From NCBI RefSeq assembly GCF_031732815.1, contig NZ_JAVMKF010000304.1, positions 1 to 64,000 on the forward strand: DNA of 64,000 bases, written 5' to 3'. Below the pieces are notes generated by a model. It worked only from the letters and a program-made list of their open reading frames with translations. It had not been told where the DNA came from and did not search any database. Of this stretch, positions 43,989 through 54,042 are shown piece by piece. The position numbers were made by a program, and so were the translations under genes. Each line of letters begins with the position of its first letter. Within the stretch, counting starts at the first letter, position 1. Origin of the DNA: Accumulibacter sp031732815. GTDB taxonomy: Bacteria; Pseudomonadota; Gammaproteobacteria; Burkholderiales; Rhodocyclaceae.

Positions 43989-45292
43989 GCCTGTTGATGG
44001 ATGCCCTGCGGCGAGCTGAAGAAGCCAAGCGGCAGATCGGCTCGACTCCCCGGCCGGCGACCGCCGAGGCACCGCCGGAACTCAGCCTGGACCCGCTGGA
44101 GCCAACCGCGCCTGAACCCGAACCAAGGCTGCCGCCGCTGGCTCGCCACCTGGAATCGGTCGACGCCGATCTGGCGGCCGCCGCCGAGTCGCAGAGCAAA
44201 CGTCCGCCGGCGGCGGAAATCAGGACGCCCAGCCGGCCAACTCAGGGCGCCGAGGCGAGCGACCCGCGCGCAACGGCACGCAAGGTATTCGCTGCCAAGC
44301 AGTCGGTCCGCACACGTCCGGCGCTATGGCCGATTCTCGGCCTGCTCGCAGCGTTCGCGCTGATCATCGGCGGCTATTTCTGGTGGCAACTGCAGACGCT
44401 TGACGGCAAGCCGCCGATACCCGCGCCGCTTCCGCCAACCGCCGTCCCGGCGATGCCCGGCACAACCGCCAGCGAACCGCCACCGGCGCTACCGGTAACA
44501 CCAGCCGTTCCCGCTGGCGCGCCGCCTGCGGCAGAAGCAAGTGTGCCCAACACGAGCGCAGCCGCGCTGCCGACGGCCGAGACCGCGGCGCCGCGCGTAC
44601 GCCCGTCGTCAACAGCCGCGCCGACAAGCACCGCCCGGCTCGATGCGGCTGACCGGGAGATGAGTCCCTCAGTGCCGCACGCCGCCCGCGTACACCTGCG
44701 CCCAAGTGCAGCGCGGCCACCCGAGCCCGCCGAGACGATGCTCGCGCTGGCCTACGAAGCCTGGCTGGCCGATCGCCTGGACGACGCACAACGCGCCTAC
44801 GAGCAGGTCCTGCGCGCAGACCCGAAGAACGCCGACGCGCTGCGCGGCCTGGCGGCGATCGCTCTCCGCCGCGGTCAGAACGAACGCGCGCACCAACTCT
44901 ACCTGCGCGTGCTCGAGTCCGACCCAAGCGATGCGACCGCGCAAGCCGCCCTGGTCAATCTGCGTGGAGCCGGCGACAGCGGCCAGACGGAAAGCCGCCT
45001 GAAGACCCTGCTCGCCAGCCAGCCCGAGGCGGCGGCGCTGCACTTCGCCCTGGGCAACCATTACGCGCGTAGCGGCCGCTGGGGCGAAGCGCAGCAAGCG
45101 TATTTCGACGCCTGCCGGCTGGAGCCCGAGAACGCTGACCATCTTTACAACCTGGCGGTCAGCCTCGACCACTTGCGCCAGACGAAGCTTGCGGCGCAGT
45201 ACTACGGCATGGCGCTGGTTGCTGCCGACAAGCAACCGAGCGCTTTCGACAAGAGCCTTGCCGCCCGGCGAATCCAGGAGCTACAGCCGTGA
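43985..45292 (+). CDS. mshN: MshN-like TPR protein
   Basis: 435 residues from GTG 43985. Begins SLLMDALRRAEEAKRQ, the usual start of MshN/GspB-type proteins. One transmembrane helix (about 116-136, LWPILGLLAAFALIIGGYFW), a long Ala/Pro-rich periplasmic linker (about 140-240) and TPR repeats in the last 180 residues (LAYEAWLADRLDDAQRAYEQ; AALHFALGNHYARSGRWGEA). Likely a scaffold between the inner-membrane platform and the secretin. Confidence 0.88.
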   Translation: MSLLMDALRRAEEAKRQIGSTPRPATAEAPPELSLDPLEPTAPEPEPRLPPLARHLESVDADLAAAAESQSKRPPAAEIRTPSRPTQGAEASDPRATARKVFAAKQSVRTRPALWPILGLLAAFALIIGGYFWWQLQTLDGKPPIPAPLPPTAVPAMPGTTASEPPPALPVTPAVPAGAPPAAEASVPNTSAAALPTAETAAPRVRPSSTAAPTSTARLDAADREMSPSVPHAARVHLRPSAARPPEPAETMLALAYEAWLADRLDDAQRAYEQVLRADPKNADALRGLAAIALRRGQNERAHQLYLRVLESDPSDATAQAALVNLRGAGDSGQTESRLKTLLASQPEAAALHFALGNHYARSGRWGEAQQAYFDACRLEPENADHLYNLAVSLDHLRQTKLAAQYYGMALVAADKQPSAFDKSLAARRIQELQP

Positions 45293-45343
45293 GCCCCGCG
45301 TACGCCCTGCCCTCACCGACGCTGACCAGCGGCTGATCCGCGC

Positions 45344-47056
45344 ATGAAGCCCTCCCCGACGCAGAGCCACGCGAAGCCGCTCGGCCAGGTCCTGATCAAC
45401 AAGGGCATCCTGAGCGAAGACCAACTGCGCATTTCGCTGCTCGAGCAGATGAAATCGAACCAGCCGATCGGCAAGCTGCTGGTCTCGCTGGGTTTCGTCT
45501 CCGAAGCAACGCTGCGCGACGCGCTTTCGGAAAGCCTGGGCAAACAGAGCATCGACCTGAGCAACGCGATCGTGGACGCTTCCGGTCTCAAGCTCATCCC
45601 GCGCGAACTGGCCAAGCGCCACCATCTGCTGCCGCTCGATTACGATCCGGACGGTCGACGGCTGACGATCGCCATTGCCGACATCAACGACATCGTCGCG
45701 CTCGACAAGCTGCGCGGACTGGCTGGCGACGAGATCGAGATCGACACGCTGCTCGCTGGCGAGACGGAAATCGATCGTGCGATCGATCAGTCGTACGGGC
45801 ACGAGTTGTCGATCGACGGGATTCTGCATGAGATCGAAACCGGAGAAATCGACTTTCGCGGCCTGCAATCGTCCGCCGATGAATACAGCCAGCCGGTCGT
45901 TCGCCTGATCGACTCCATCCTCACCGACGCGGTCAAGCGCGACTCATCGGACATCCATTTCGAGCCGGAAGCGGGTTTTCTGCGCATTCGCTACCGTATC
46001 GACGGAATGCTGCGCCAGATTCGTTCGCTGCACAAGACCTACTGGCCGGCCATGGCAGTGCGCATCAAGGTGCTGTCGGGAATGAACATTGCCGAAACGC
46101 GCGCACCGCAGGATGGTCGCATCTCGCTCAACATGCGTGGCCGTCCGGTTGATTTCCGCGTTTCCGTGCAGCCGACGATCCACGGTGAAAACATCGTCCT
46201 GCGCATTCTCGACCGGCAGAAGGGCATCGTGCCGCTCGACGGGCTGGGTCTCGCCGATCGGCAACTCGATCAGCTCAAGCTGATGATCGCCCGGCCAGAG
46301 GGGATCGTCTTCGTCACCGGGCCGACCGGCAGCGGCAAGACGACGACGCTCTACTCGATACTCAACCACATCAACTCCGATGGGGTAAACATCATGACCC
46401 TCGAAGACCCGGTCGAGTACCCGATGACGCTGGTCCGCCAGACTTCAGCAAGCGAGTCGCTGAAGCTCGACTTCGCCAGCGGCATCCGCTCGATCATGCG
46501 CCAGGATCCGGACATCATCCTGGTCGGCGAGGTTCGCGACGCGGACACTGCGGCGATGGCTCTGCGGGCAGCGATGACCGGACATCAGGTCTACTCGACG
46601 CTGCACACCAATTCGGCGATCGGCGCCATTCCGCGGCTGCTCGACATCGGCGTCCTGCCCGACATCATGGCCGGCAACATCATAGGCATCATCGCGCAGC
46701 GTCTGATCCGCCGCCTGTGCCTACGCTGCAAGGTCCCCTACCAGGCGGAAGCGCACGAAGCACACCTGCTGGGCAGCCTGACCGACGGCGCGCGGCCGAT
46801 CATCTACCGACCGAGCGGCTGCGAGCGCTGCGACTTTCAGGGCTATCGCGGCCGCATGGCCATCATGGAATTGCTGCGCGTCAATGGCGACATGGACGAG
46901 CTGATCGCGCGCCGCAGCACGGTGCGCGAAATGCGCCAGCTCGCCATTCGCCAGGGTTTCGCGACACTCGCCGACGACGGCCTGCGCCGCGTGCTCGACG
47001 GATCAACCTCGCTCGAAGAGGTCGGCCGGGTCGTCGACCTGACCGACCGGATGTAG
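45344..47056 (+). CDS. mshE: MshE, pilus extension ATPase with c-di-GMP-binding N-domain
   Basis: 570 residues. The N-terminal MshEN region has two tandem motifs: PLGQVLINKGILSEDQL and PIGKLLVSLGFVSEATL, matching the (R/P)xG-xx-L-x2-x-G-hh-x4-L pattern that binds c-di-GMP. The GspE/PilB ATPase core follows: Walker A GPTGSGKTT (about residue 326), Asp box LEDPVEYP, Walker B DIILVGEVRDADT and two CxxC zinc motifs (LCLRCKVP and GCERCDFQG). It powers pilus assembly in the cytoplasm. Confidence 0.94.
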   Translation: MKPSPTQSHAKPLGQVLINKGILSEDQLRISLLEQMKSNQPIGKLLVSLGFVSEATLRDALSESLGKQSIDLSNAIVDASGLKLIPRELAKRHHLLPLDYDPDGRRLTIAIADINDIVALDKLRGLAGDEIEIDTLLAGETEIDRAIDQSYGHELSIDGILHEIETGEIDFRGLQSSADEYSQPVVRLIDSILTDAVKRDSSDIHFEPEAGFLRIRYRIDGMLRQIRSLHKTYWPAMAVRIKVLSGMNIAETRAPQDGRISLNMRGRPVDFRVSVQPTIHGENIVLRILDRQKGIVPLDGLGLADRQLDQLKLMIARPEGIVFVTGPTGSGKTTTLYSILNHINSDGVNIMTLEDPVEYPMTLVRQTSASESLKLDFASGIRSIMRQDPDIILVGEVRDADTAAMALRAAMTGHQVYSTLHTNSAIGAIPRLLDIGVLPDIMAGNIIGIIAQRLIRRLCLRCKVPYQAEAHEAHLLGSLTDGARPIIYRPSGCERCDFQGYRGRMAIMELLRVNGDMDELIARRSTVREMRQLAIRQGFATLADDGLRRVLDGSTSLEEVGRVVDLTDRM

Positions 47057-47060
47057 GTCG

Positions 47061-48263
47061 ATGCCACTGTACAGCTACAAGGCGGTCAACCCCGACGGAC
47101 GCACCGTTCTCGGACGGATCGACGCAGTCAACCTGGTCGATCTCGACATGCGCCTGCGACGAATGGAGCTCGACCTGGTGCGCGGCGCGCCCGTCGGCAA
47201 CCGCCGCCTGTTTGCCGGCGACCGTGTGCCACGCCAGGAACTGATCCACTTCTGCTTTCACCTCCAGCAACTGGTGCGCGCCGGCGTTCCCGTGCTCGAA
47301 GGGCTGTCGGACTTGCGCGACAGCGTCGACCAGCCGCGCTTTCGTGAAGTCGTCGCCAGCCTGATCGAGGCGATCGAGGGCGGCCAGACGCTCTCGCAGG
47401 CAATGGAAGCGCATCAGCGCGTCTTCGACGGCATCTTCGTCAGCCTCGTACGCGCCGGCGAGACCAGCGGCCGGCTGCCCGAAGTCCTCAAGAGTCTGCA
47501 CGAATCGCTGCGCTGGGAGGACGAGCTCGCCGCCCAGACGAAGAAGATGATTGCTTACCCGGCTTTCGTCGGGACAGTTGTCCTCGCCGCTACGGCGTTC
47601 CTGATGATCTACATGGTTCCCCAGCTCAAGTTGTTCGTCAAGAACATGGGGCAGACCCTGCCGGCACAGACACAGGTCCTTTTTTTTGTTTCGGATCTGC
47701 TCGCCGGCTACTGGTACGCCTTGCTGCTCGTCCTCGCCCTTGCCATTCTCGCCTTGCGCCTCGTCCTGCAAAAGAACCCGCACGCGCGCTACCACTTCGA
47801 CCACATCCTGCTCGAACTGCCCCTGGTTGGTCAAATCCAGCGCAAGATCATCCTCTCGCGCTTTGCGAACACCTTCGCCCTGCTCTTTGCTTCCGGCATA
47901 CCGATCATCGAATCGATCCGCGCCACGCAGGGCGTCGTCGGCAACCTCGTCATCCGGAAAGGCCTCGAGCGCGTCGAGCAGTTGATCGGCGAAGGAAACA
48001 ATGTGACCGGAGCGTTTCAGCAGACCGGCTTCTTTCCACCGCTGGTCATCCGCATGCTGCGCGTCGGCGAGAATACCGGCGCACTCGACGAGGCACTGGC
48101 CAACGTCAGCTACTTCTACACGCGCGACGTGCACGAGTCGGTTCAGAGGATTCAGCAACTGATCGAGCCGATGCTCACCGTCGTCATGGGCTGTCTGCTC
48201 GGCTGGATCATGCTTTCGGTGCTTGGCCCGGTCTACGAGGTCATCAGCCGGATCAGGCCCTGA
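47061..48263 (+). CDS. mshG: MshG, inner-membrane platform protein (PilC/GspF family)
   Basis: 400 residues with two T2SSF domains: FCFHLQQLVRAGVPVLEGL and FANTFALLFASGIPIIESI, each followed by transmembrane helices (about 170-190, 218-238, 370-390). Partner of MshE in pilin polymerisation. It follows mshE after four bases. Confidence 0.94.
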   Translation: MPLYSYKAVNPDGRTVLGRIDAVNLVDLDMRLRRMELDLVRGAPVGNRRLFAGDRVPRQELIHFCFHLQQLVRAGVPVLEGLSDLRDSVDQPRFREVVASLIEAIEGGQTLSQAMEAHQRVFDGIFVSLVRAGETSGRLPEVLKSLHESLRWEDELAAQTKKMIAYPAFVGTVVLAATAFLMIYMVPQLKLFVKNMGQTLPAQTQVLFFVSDLLAGYWYALLLVLALAILALRLVLQKNPHARYHFDHILLELPLVGQIQRKIILSRFANTFALLFASGIPIIESIRATQGVVGNLVIRKGLERVEQLIGEGNNVTGAFQQTGFFPPLVIRMLRVGENTGALDEALANVSYFYTRDVHESVQRIQQLIEPMLTVVMGCLLGWIMLSVLGPVYEVISRIRP

Positions 48264-48270
48264 GCACGCC

Positions 48271-49815
48271 ATGCCCAGTCGCCGCCTGATCTACCTCACT
48301 GCACACCAGGCCGTCGTCTTCGCCTGGCAAGGCGGCCGACTGGGCGAAGTACAATCGTTCCCGGCGAGCGACAGCGGACATGCGCAGTTTGCCGATCATC
48401 TCGCCGACCACGCGCGGAGCATTTACCTGTTGCTGGTCAACGTCGCCGAAGAGGGCTTTCAGACTGAAACGATTCCGCTCCTGCGCCAGGCTGATCGCCG
48501 GGCGATCGTCGAGCGCAAGCTTGGCCAGATCTTCTTCAACGCGCCACTGACGACTTCGCTGTCGCTCGGCTACGCCAAGGCTCGGCGCAAGGACGAGCGA
48601 GTCCTGCTTGCCGCGCTCACCGACCACGCCTTCCTTGCCCCGTGGCTGGCCAGGATAGCTGCCGCCGGCGCACCCCTCGCTGGCATCCATTCGCTGCCGC
48701 TGCTCGGACCACTACTGTTGCGCGCGCTGGCCATCGGCGACGAACGCTGCCTCCTGCTGAGCATTCAGGATCAGAGCATCCGCCAAAGCTATCTGGAGAA
48801 CGGACGTCTGCACTTCAGCCGACTGACGCCGCTGCACGGCAATGATGTCGAGGAGGTCGCGCAAAGCTTTGCCAGCGAAACGCTCAAGCTGCAGCAGTAT
48901 CTGGTCAGTCAGCGCCTGTTGACGCGGCAGCAGCCGATCACCGCCTATCTGCTCGCGCACGCCGACGCGCGCCGAGCGATCGAGCGCCGTTGTATCGACA
49001 CCGGCTCGCTGTCGTTCGTCATCCTCGATAGCGACGAAACGGCCCGCAAGTGCAAGCTCAAGACGGCACCACCGGACAGCCGCTGCGAAACGATCTTCCT
49101 CGGCCTGCTGGCGAACGCGCCACCGCGCGAACAATTTGCCAACGATGAACAGCGGCACGACTACCACCTCTGGCTGCTACGCTCGATCCTGCGCAGCGCC
49201 GGCGCCGCTGCCCTGGCCGGCTGCCTGCTTCTCGCCAGCACCGAGGTGCTCGACACTTACTCCTTGCACGACCAGATGCGCAGCTTGCAGGAAGAGACGG
49301 AAGCAGCGCGCCGGCGCTACGACGAGATCGTCAGAACCTTCCCCCCGATTCCCACGACCACCGACAACCTGCGCGCGGTGGTCGAGCGCTACACCGAGCT
49401 CGAACGCCACAGCCCGCTGCCCGAGGCGGCATACCGGATGATCAGCCGCGCGCTGGCGCTCGCCGGCCCGGTCGAGCTGGAAGCGATCGAATGGAAGATG
49501 GGTGGAGCACCAGCATCGGCGGAAGGCGTCAGCGAGGGGCTCGAAGAGCGCGGCCGAGAGCCTGGCGGCGAGCGCGAGACAGTCGTCGTGCACGGCCGAA
49601 TAGGCGCGGACGAGGCGAGCAATCCACGTCAGGTGCTGCAGGTGCTGCATACGTTTGTCAACGCGCTGCGCGGCAACTCCGGGCTGGATGTGGTCGTCCT
49701 CAGGCAACCCTTCGATGTCGCCTCGGGCAAGTCACTGAAGAGCAGCAGCGCCGACCTCGATGACCGCCAGCCACGCGGCTTCAGCGTCCGGCTCAGTCGG
49801 GCAGCCGGTGCATGA
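48271..49815 (+). CDS. MshI-like (PilM/PilN-type) alignment-complex protein
   Basis: 514 residues. The first half is an actin-like/PilM-like fold without obvious motif (VVFAWQGGRL...IPLLRQADRRAIVERKLGQ). One transmembrane helix about 310-330 (AGAAALAGCLLLAS), then a coiled-coil (MRSLQEETEAARRRYDEIV) and a PilN-like periplasmic domain. A PilM plus PilN layout in one chain fits MshI-type proteins. It lies between mshG and the PilO-like gene. Confidence 0.7.
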   Translation: MPSRRLIYLTAHQAVVFAWQGGRLGEVQSFPASDSGHAQFADHLADHARSIYLLLVNVAEEGFQTETIPLLRQADRRAIVERKLGQIFFNAPLTTSLSLGYAKARRKDERVLLAALTDHAFLAPWLARIAAAGAPLAGIHSLPLLGPLLLRALAIGDERCLLLSIQDQSIRQSYLENGRLHFSRLTPLHGNDVEEVAQSFASETLKLQQYLVSQRLLTRQQPITAYLLAHADARRAIERRCIDTGSLSFVILDSDETARKCKLKTAPPDSRCETIFLGLLANAPPREQFANDEQRHDYHLWLLRSILRSAGAAALAGCLLLASTEVLDTYSLHDQMRSLQEETEAARRRYDEIVRTFPPIPTTTDNLRAVVERYTELERHSPLPEAAYRMISRALALAGPVELEAIEWKMGGAPASAEGVSEGLEERGREPGGERETVVVHGRIGADEASNPRQVLQVLHTFVNALRGNSGLDVVVLRQPFDVASGKSLKSSSADLDDRQPRGFSVRLSRAAGA

Positions 49816-50414
49816 AACTCGGCCGCGCTGATTTCCCGAAGCTTCGCTTCAGCCTGATGGCAGCGGCACTGATGCTGGCGGCCGGCACGGTCGCCGTCTA
49901 TCTCTCGCATACCAACCGGGAGGCGGCCCAGGCAGCCAGGGATGCCGCCATCGCGGAACGCAACGAGGCAGAAGGTAAACTGCAGCAGGTACGCCAGGAA
50001 GAGGCCGACATCAGGCAACGTTCGCTCGTCTTCAAGGCCCTGGAGGCGCGCGGGGTGATCGGCGACGAGCAGCGCCTGGAATGGGTCGAACTCCTCAAGG
50101 ACCTGCGCGGCAAGTACCGCTTGGCCGACCTGCAGTATGAAATAATGCCCCAGCGTCAGCTCGAGGGCAATCCGGCGGGCGGCTTCATCTTCTACGCCAG
50201 CTCGATGAAACTGCACGCCAAGCTGTTGCACGAAGAAGATCTGACCCGCCTGATCGGCGACCTGCGCAGGGATGCCAGAGCGCTGATACGGGTCCGCATC
50301 TGCAATCTGGCACGGTTGTCCGCGGAAACCGAAGAACGCAGCAAGGGCTTGGCCAATTTGTCAGCCGACTGCGAAATCGACTGGTTGACGCTACGCGACA
50401 GTGCAGCGAGATAG
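49812..50414 (+). CDS. MshJ/PilO-like alignment-complex protein
   Basis: 200 residues. One N-terminal transmembrane helix (about 13-30, SLMAAALMLAAGTVAVYL), a coiled-coil (REAAQAARDAAIAERNEAEG) and a small C-terminal alpha/beta domain. The layout and position after the MshI-like gene match MshJ/PilO; sequence similarity is low. The start overlaps the previous stop by four bases. Confidence 0.65.
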   Translation: MKLGRADFPKLRFSLMAAALMLAAGTVAVYLSHTNREAAQAARDAAIAERNEAEGKLQQVRQEEADIRQRSLVFKALEARGVIGDEQRLEWVELLKDLRGKYRLADLQYEIMPQRQLEGNPAGGFIFYASSMKLHAKLLHEEDLTRLIGDLRRDARALIRVRICNLARLSAETEERSKGLANLSADCEIDWLTLRDSAAR

Positions 50415-50501
50415 GCGCGCGCGATGAACCAAGCAGGCCGATGGCAACGCGCTATTGCCCCTGACGGGCAGAAGCAGCACCCGTTTGACCGAGGCCTTCC
50501 G

Positions 50502-50936
50502 ATGAGCCGAGGTGGGCGCTGGCTCGCCCTCGCCCTGGCGCTTGCAGCAGGCTCGCCCGGCGCAGCGGCTGAACCGCTTGGGCGCCTGTTCTTCAGCGCC
50601 GAGCAACGACAGCAGTTGGACCGCCGGCGAGAGATGAATATCCTCGAGCAGAAGGAAGTCGCCGCCGAACCCAGCCTGACGATCGACGGCGTAGTGCTGC
50701 GCAGCAGCGGTCGGCGGACGACCTGGGTCAATGGGATCCCGCAAGACGAACGGCAAGCTGGGAGCAAGGTGACAATCCGGCCGCAGGCGACCGATCCGGG
50801 CAGGGTAGTCGTCCGCACGAGCGATGCACGCACCGTCGGCGCACGCGTCGGCGACACCCTCAACCGGCAGACGGGCGAGGTGACGGATGGCCTGAACGGC
50901 GGGCGAATCAGCGCCCGACCAGGCGCTGCGCGCTAG
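50502..50936 (+). CDS. MshK/PilP-like small periplasmic protein
   Basis: 144 residues from ATG 50502, with GAGG upstream (ATG 50424 in frame gives a longer, non-signal N-terminus). Signal peptide (LALALALAAGSPGAAA), a short basic helix (SAEQRQQLDRRREMNILEQ), then a beta-rich C-terminal half (DGVVLRSSGRRTTWVNG). The small size, signal peptide and place after the PilO-like gene fit the MshK/PilP position. Confidence 0.6.
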   Translation: MSRGGRWLALALALAAGSPGAAAEPLGRLFFSAEQRQQLDRRREMNILEQKEVAAEPSLTIDGVVLRSSGRRTTWVNGIPQDERQAGSKVTIRPQATDPGRVVVRTSDARTVGARVGDTLNRQTGEVTDGLNGGRISARPGAAR

Positions 50937-51881
50937 ATGGGGCACGCTTGCCCGAAACAGCCGTGCCACCCGGCGCACGGCCGCGAACACGGAGCGGCTC
51001 TCCTGCTCCTGATGTTGCTCGCCTTTCTCGCTGCCTCTAGCTGGGTGATCCAGCAGCGCGGCGGCGAATCGGCGACCAGCGCGCGTGGCGCCGTCGACCG
51101 CACGACGCGCACCGCTCTTGCTCAGGCGAAAGAAGCGCTCCTCGGGCGCGCTGCCAGCGATGACAATCGACCCGGCAGCCTGCCTTGTCCGGACACCGAC
51201 AACGACGGCGACAGCGAGATGTTCGCTGGTGTGCAGTGCCGCGCCTACGTCGGCCGCCTGCCGTGGAAGACGCTGGACATTCCCGAAGCGCTGGACGGCA
51301 ACGGCGAACGTCTGTGGTACGCGCTCTCCGCCAACCTGCGTGACCACCCGAGCGCGCAGCCGATAAACGCGCAGCAGACGGCGCAACTCTCGCTCGACGG
51401 CAGGCCGAATATTGCGGCCATCATCTTCGCTGCCGGAGGTTCGCTCGCCGGCCAGAACGGGCGGCCGAGCAATGCCCTGGCCGATTATCTCGACGGCACA
51501 AACGCCGACGGCGACACTGCCTACGCCTCAGCTCGCGCGTCGCCGACGTTCAACGATGCCGCCCTGGCGATCACCCAGGAGGACCTTTTCCGCCCGGTCA
51601 AGCGGCGGGTTCTCGCCGAGGTTCGCGGTTCGCCGACGACCGCGGGCCTGCGCCGGTACCGCGCCGAGCAAGGGGCGTTCCCCTGGGCGGACAGCGGCGG
51701 CGACGGTTTTGCCGACAATGGCGAGGCGAACGGCAGCTTGCCCTACCGCGAGCTGAACATGATGCCGGCGCAGGCCTGGCTGAGCGACAACGCCTGGTTG
51801 CCGCTGATCGCCTATCAGCGCGTGAACGCCGACCTCGTGCGCATCGCCATCGGCAACGCCACGCTGGACGTCGTCCCTTGA
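50937..51881 (+). CDS. Minor prepilin-like protein (PilX/MshP-like)
   Basis: 314 residues. The N-terminus has basic residues, Gly-Ala and one hydrophobic helix (ALLLLMLLAFLAASSWVI), as in PilX-type minor pilins without the usual Glu5. The large C-terminal domain contains a Cys-flanked D-rich loop (CPDTDNDGDSE) that could bind Ca2+. It begins directly after the previous stop and overlaps the next gene. Confidence 0.65.
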   Translation: MGHACPKQPCHPAHGREHGAALLLLMLLAFLAASSWVIQQRGGESATSARGAVDRTTRTALAQAKEALLGRAASDDNRPGSLPCPDTDNDGDSEMFAGVQCRAYVGRLPWKTLDIPEALDGNGERLWYALSANLRDHPSAQPINAQQTAQLSLDGRPNIAAIIFAAGGSLAGQNGRPSNALADYLDGTNADGDTAYASARASPTFNDAALAITQEDLFRPVKRRVLAEVRGSPTTAGLRRYRAEQGAFPWADSGGDGFADNGEANGSLPYRELNMMPAQAWLSDNAWLPLIAYQRVNADLVRIAIGNATLDVVP

Positions 51882-51898
51882 AGTCGCCGCCCGGCCTG

Positions 51899-52633
51899 AT
51901 GATCGCTCGCCGCGGCCAGGCACACGCGCGGCGGCTCGCGCAGGGTTTCTCGCTGGTCGAGATGGCCGTCGTCCTGGTCATCGTCGGGCTGCTGCTCGGT
52001 AGCGTGATCGTGCCGCTGTCGGCCCACCTCGAGCAGCGCCAGTACAACGAAACGCAGCAGCAGATCAACGACGTGCGCGAGGCGCTGTACGGCTTCGCGA
52101 TGCTCAACGGCCGCTTGCCGCGTCCGGCGACAAGCGCCGCCGATGGCCTCGAAAACCCTGCCCCTTGTGCAAACGACGCGGCGTGCACGGGATTCATCCC
52201 GTGGACGACCTTGGGCGTCAAGAAGAGCGACGCGTGGAACAAGATCATTCGTTACAGCGTCACGCCGGCCTACGCCAACGCGGCGTTCACGCTGACGACG
52301 GCGGGCAACAAGAGGGTGCAGACACGCGACGCAGCCGGCAACACCAGTTTCCTGATCGGCAGCGCCGGGGGCTGCTCGCCGTGCGCGCCGGCCGTCGTCT
52401 TCTCGCATGGCCGGAACAACTGGGGTACGCGCGAGGATGGGACTCCCCTGGCTGACGGCTCGGCAACCAATCTCGACGAGGACGTCAACGCAGCCACACC
52501 GCCGACCAACAATTTCTTCGCCCGTCTGCCTTCGAGCAATCCAGCGGGCGGCGGTGAGTTCGACGATATTCTGGTCTGGATTTCTCCGTTCATTCTGATC
52601 AACCGGATGGTCTCAGCCGGCAGGCTGCCGTGA
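51899..52633 (+). CDS. Type IV prepilin-like protein (MshO-like)
   Basis: 244 residues from ATG 51899 (TTG 51878 overlaps the previous stop and is an alternative). Class III prepilin signal: a basic leader and cleavage G|FSLVEMAVV with Glu at position 5, then a hydrophobic helix (LVIVGLLLGSVIV). The C-terminal globular domain has a Cys pair (CSPC). Probably a minor pilin of the complex. Confidence 0.8.
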   Translation: MIARRGQAHARRLAQGFSLVEMAVVLVIVGLLLGSVIVPLSAHLEQRQYNETQQQINDVREALYGFAMLNGRLPRPATSAADGLENPAPCANDAACTGFIPWTTLGVKKSDAWNKIIRYSVTPAYANAAFTLTTAGNKRVQTRDAAGNTSFLIGSAGGCSPCAPAVVFSHGRNNWGTREDGTPLADGSATNLDEDVNAATPPTNNFFARLPSSNPAGGGEFDDILVWISPFILINRMVSAGRLP

Positions 52634-52758
52634 GCCACCGCATGCGCCACCGCCGCCAGCCCTGACAGCAAACCGGCGGCGCTCGCTCGCATTGACGCCG
52701 GCGAGGATTCTGGAGTCCAATAGCCCGATGCCCTGCTCCGCCACCCGTTGACGATGTA

Positions 52759-54042
52759 ATGAGTCCGCAATCGACCTTCCTGGCCCGGCTGCGCAGCGCT
52801 GGCACGACTCCGGAAGACTCCGATGACCTGCGGCTGCAGAAGTCCCTGCTGTTCTTCGCCACCGGCTTGATCACACTGGCTTCGATGGTCTGGCTGCTGA
52901 TCTATCGACTGATCGGGCCGCAGTATTCCTCCAACCTCCCGTTTGGCGTTCAGTTGCTGCTCGTCGGCAACCTGCTCATCTACGTCCACACGCTCAACTT
53001 TCGCGTTTTCCGGGCGACCCAGCTTGGCCTCTTCCTGATCATCCCCTTCGTCGCGCAATGGAGTATCGGCAGCTTCACCGACGCCAGCGGGATCAGCCTG
53101 TGGGCACTGCTCGCCCCGATCGGTGCGGTCATTTTCGTCGGGCCACGCCAGTCGGTCGTCTGGTTCCTCGCCTATGTCGCCTTGACAGTCGCCTCGGGTG
53201 GAGTGGAGTACTACCTGATCGACGCCTGGGCAACGGACACGGAAAGCGTTCCGGCGCAGACCAGCACGTTCTTCTTTGCCCTGAACTTCGGCGCCATGTC
53301 GGCCATCATCTATCTCCTGCTGCGCCACTCCGACAGCGAAAAGCACCGCGTGCAGGAGCGCCTGCGCGAAGCGCATCGCCTGTTGCAGTGTGAGCAGGAG
53401 CGTTCGCAGCGACTGCTCCTCAACGTTCTGCCGGGGGCGATTGCCGAACGTCTGAAGAACAGCGATCAGCCGATCGCCGACGGCTTCCCGGAGGTCTCGG
53501 TGATGTTTGCCGACATCGTGGACTTCACCCGGGTCGCCGAAGGACTCACACCCCAGCAGGTATTCGCCATGCTGAACAAGATCTTTTCCTGTTTCGATGA
53601 ACTGGCCGAGCGCTTCGGTCTGGAGAAAATCAAGACGATTGGTGACGCGTACATGGTTGCCGGCGGCCTTGACGGAAGCGGCAATTGCCTTGCCGCACTG
53701 GCCGACATGGCGCTCGCCATCTGCTCGGTCCTGCAGCACGACTTCAGCATCAACGACCGGCGCCTGGCGGTGCGCATAGGCATCGCCAGCGGCCCGGTGG
53801 TTGCCGGCGTCGTGGGTAAGAAGAAGTTCATCTATGACCTGTGGGGAGATACGGTCAACATCGCCAGCCGAGTGACCAGCGAAGCAATTCCGGGTATCGT
53901 TCAGGTCGACGCGCGCAGCTATCAGTGTCTGCACCAGGACTTCGCCTTTCACGAACCGCGCGCGATTCAGGTCAAGGGCAAGGGAAACATGGTTGTTTAC
54001 GGCCTGATCGGTCGCCGCACGCCGGCCGACGATCAGGGCTGA
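52759..54042 (+). CDS. Class III adenylate cyclase, membrane-anchored
   Basis: 427 residues. Six hydrophobic segments in the first half (about 25-195), a linker coiled-coil (HRVQERLREAHRLLQCEQE), then a class III cyclase domain (about 240-420): metal-binding SVMFADIVDFTRVAE, KIKTIGDAYMVAGG with the adenine-selecting Lys, and YDLWGDTVNIASR with Asp and the transition-state Asn/Arg. The Lys/Asp pair predicts ATP as substrate (cAMP product). It sits inside the pilus locus between prepilin genes. It converges on the sensor kinase with a 10-base overlap. Confidence 0.88.
   Translation: MSPQSTFLARLRSAGTTPEDSDDLRLQKSLLFFATGLITLASMVWLLIYRLIGPQYSSNLPFGVQLLLVGNLLIYVHTLNFRVFRATQLGLFLIIPFVAQWSIGSFTDASGISLWALLAPIGAVIFVGPRQSVVWFLAYVALTVASGGVEYYLIDAWATDTESVPAQTSTFFFALNFGAMSAIIYLLLRHSDSEKHRVQERLREAHRLLQCEQERSQRLLLNVLPGAIAERLKNSDQPIADGFPEVSVMFADIVDFTRVAEGLTPQQVFAMLNKIFSCFDELAERFGLEKIKTIGDAYMVAGGLDGSGNCLAALADMALAICSVLQHDFSINDRRLAVRIGIASGPVVAGVVGKKKFIYDLWGDTVNIASRVTSEAIPGIVQVDARSYQCLHQDFAFHEPRAIQVKGKGNMVVYGLIGRRTPADDQG

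Noticed and set aside
42183..44072. 629-codon minus-strand frame over the secretin gene
   Set aside because: Shadow of mshL in a GC-rich genome; no domain or ribosome site; the opposite strand has clear secretin motifs.
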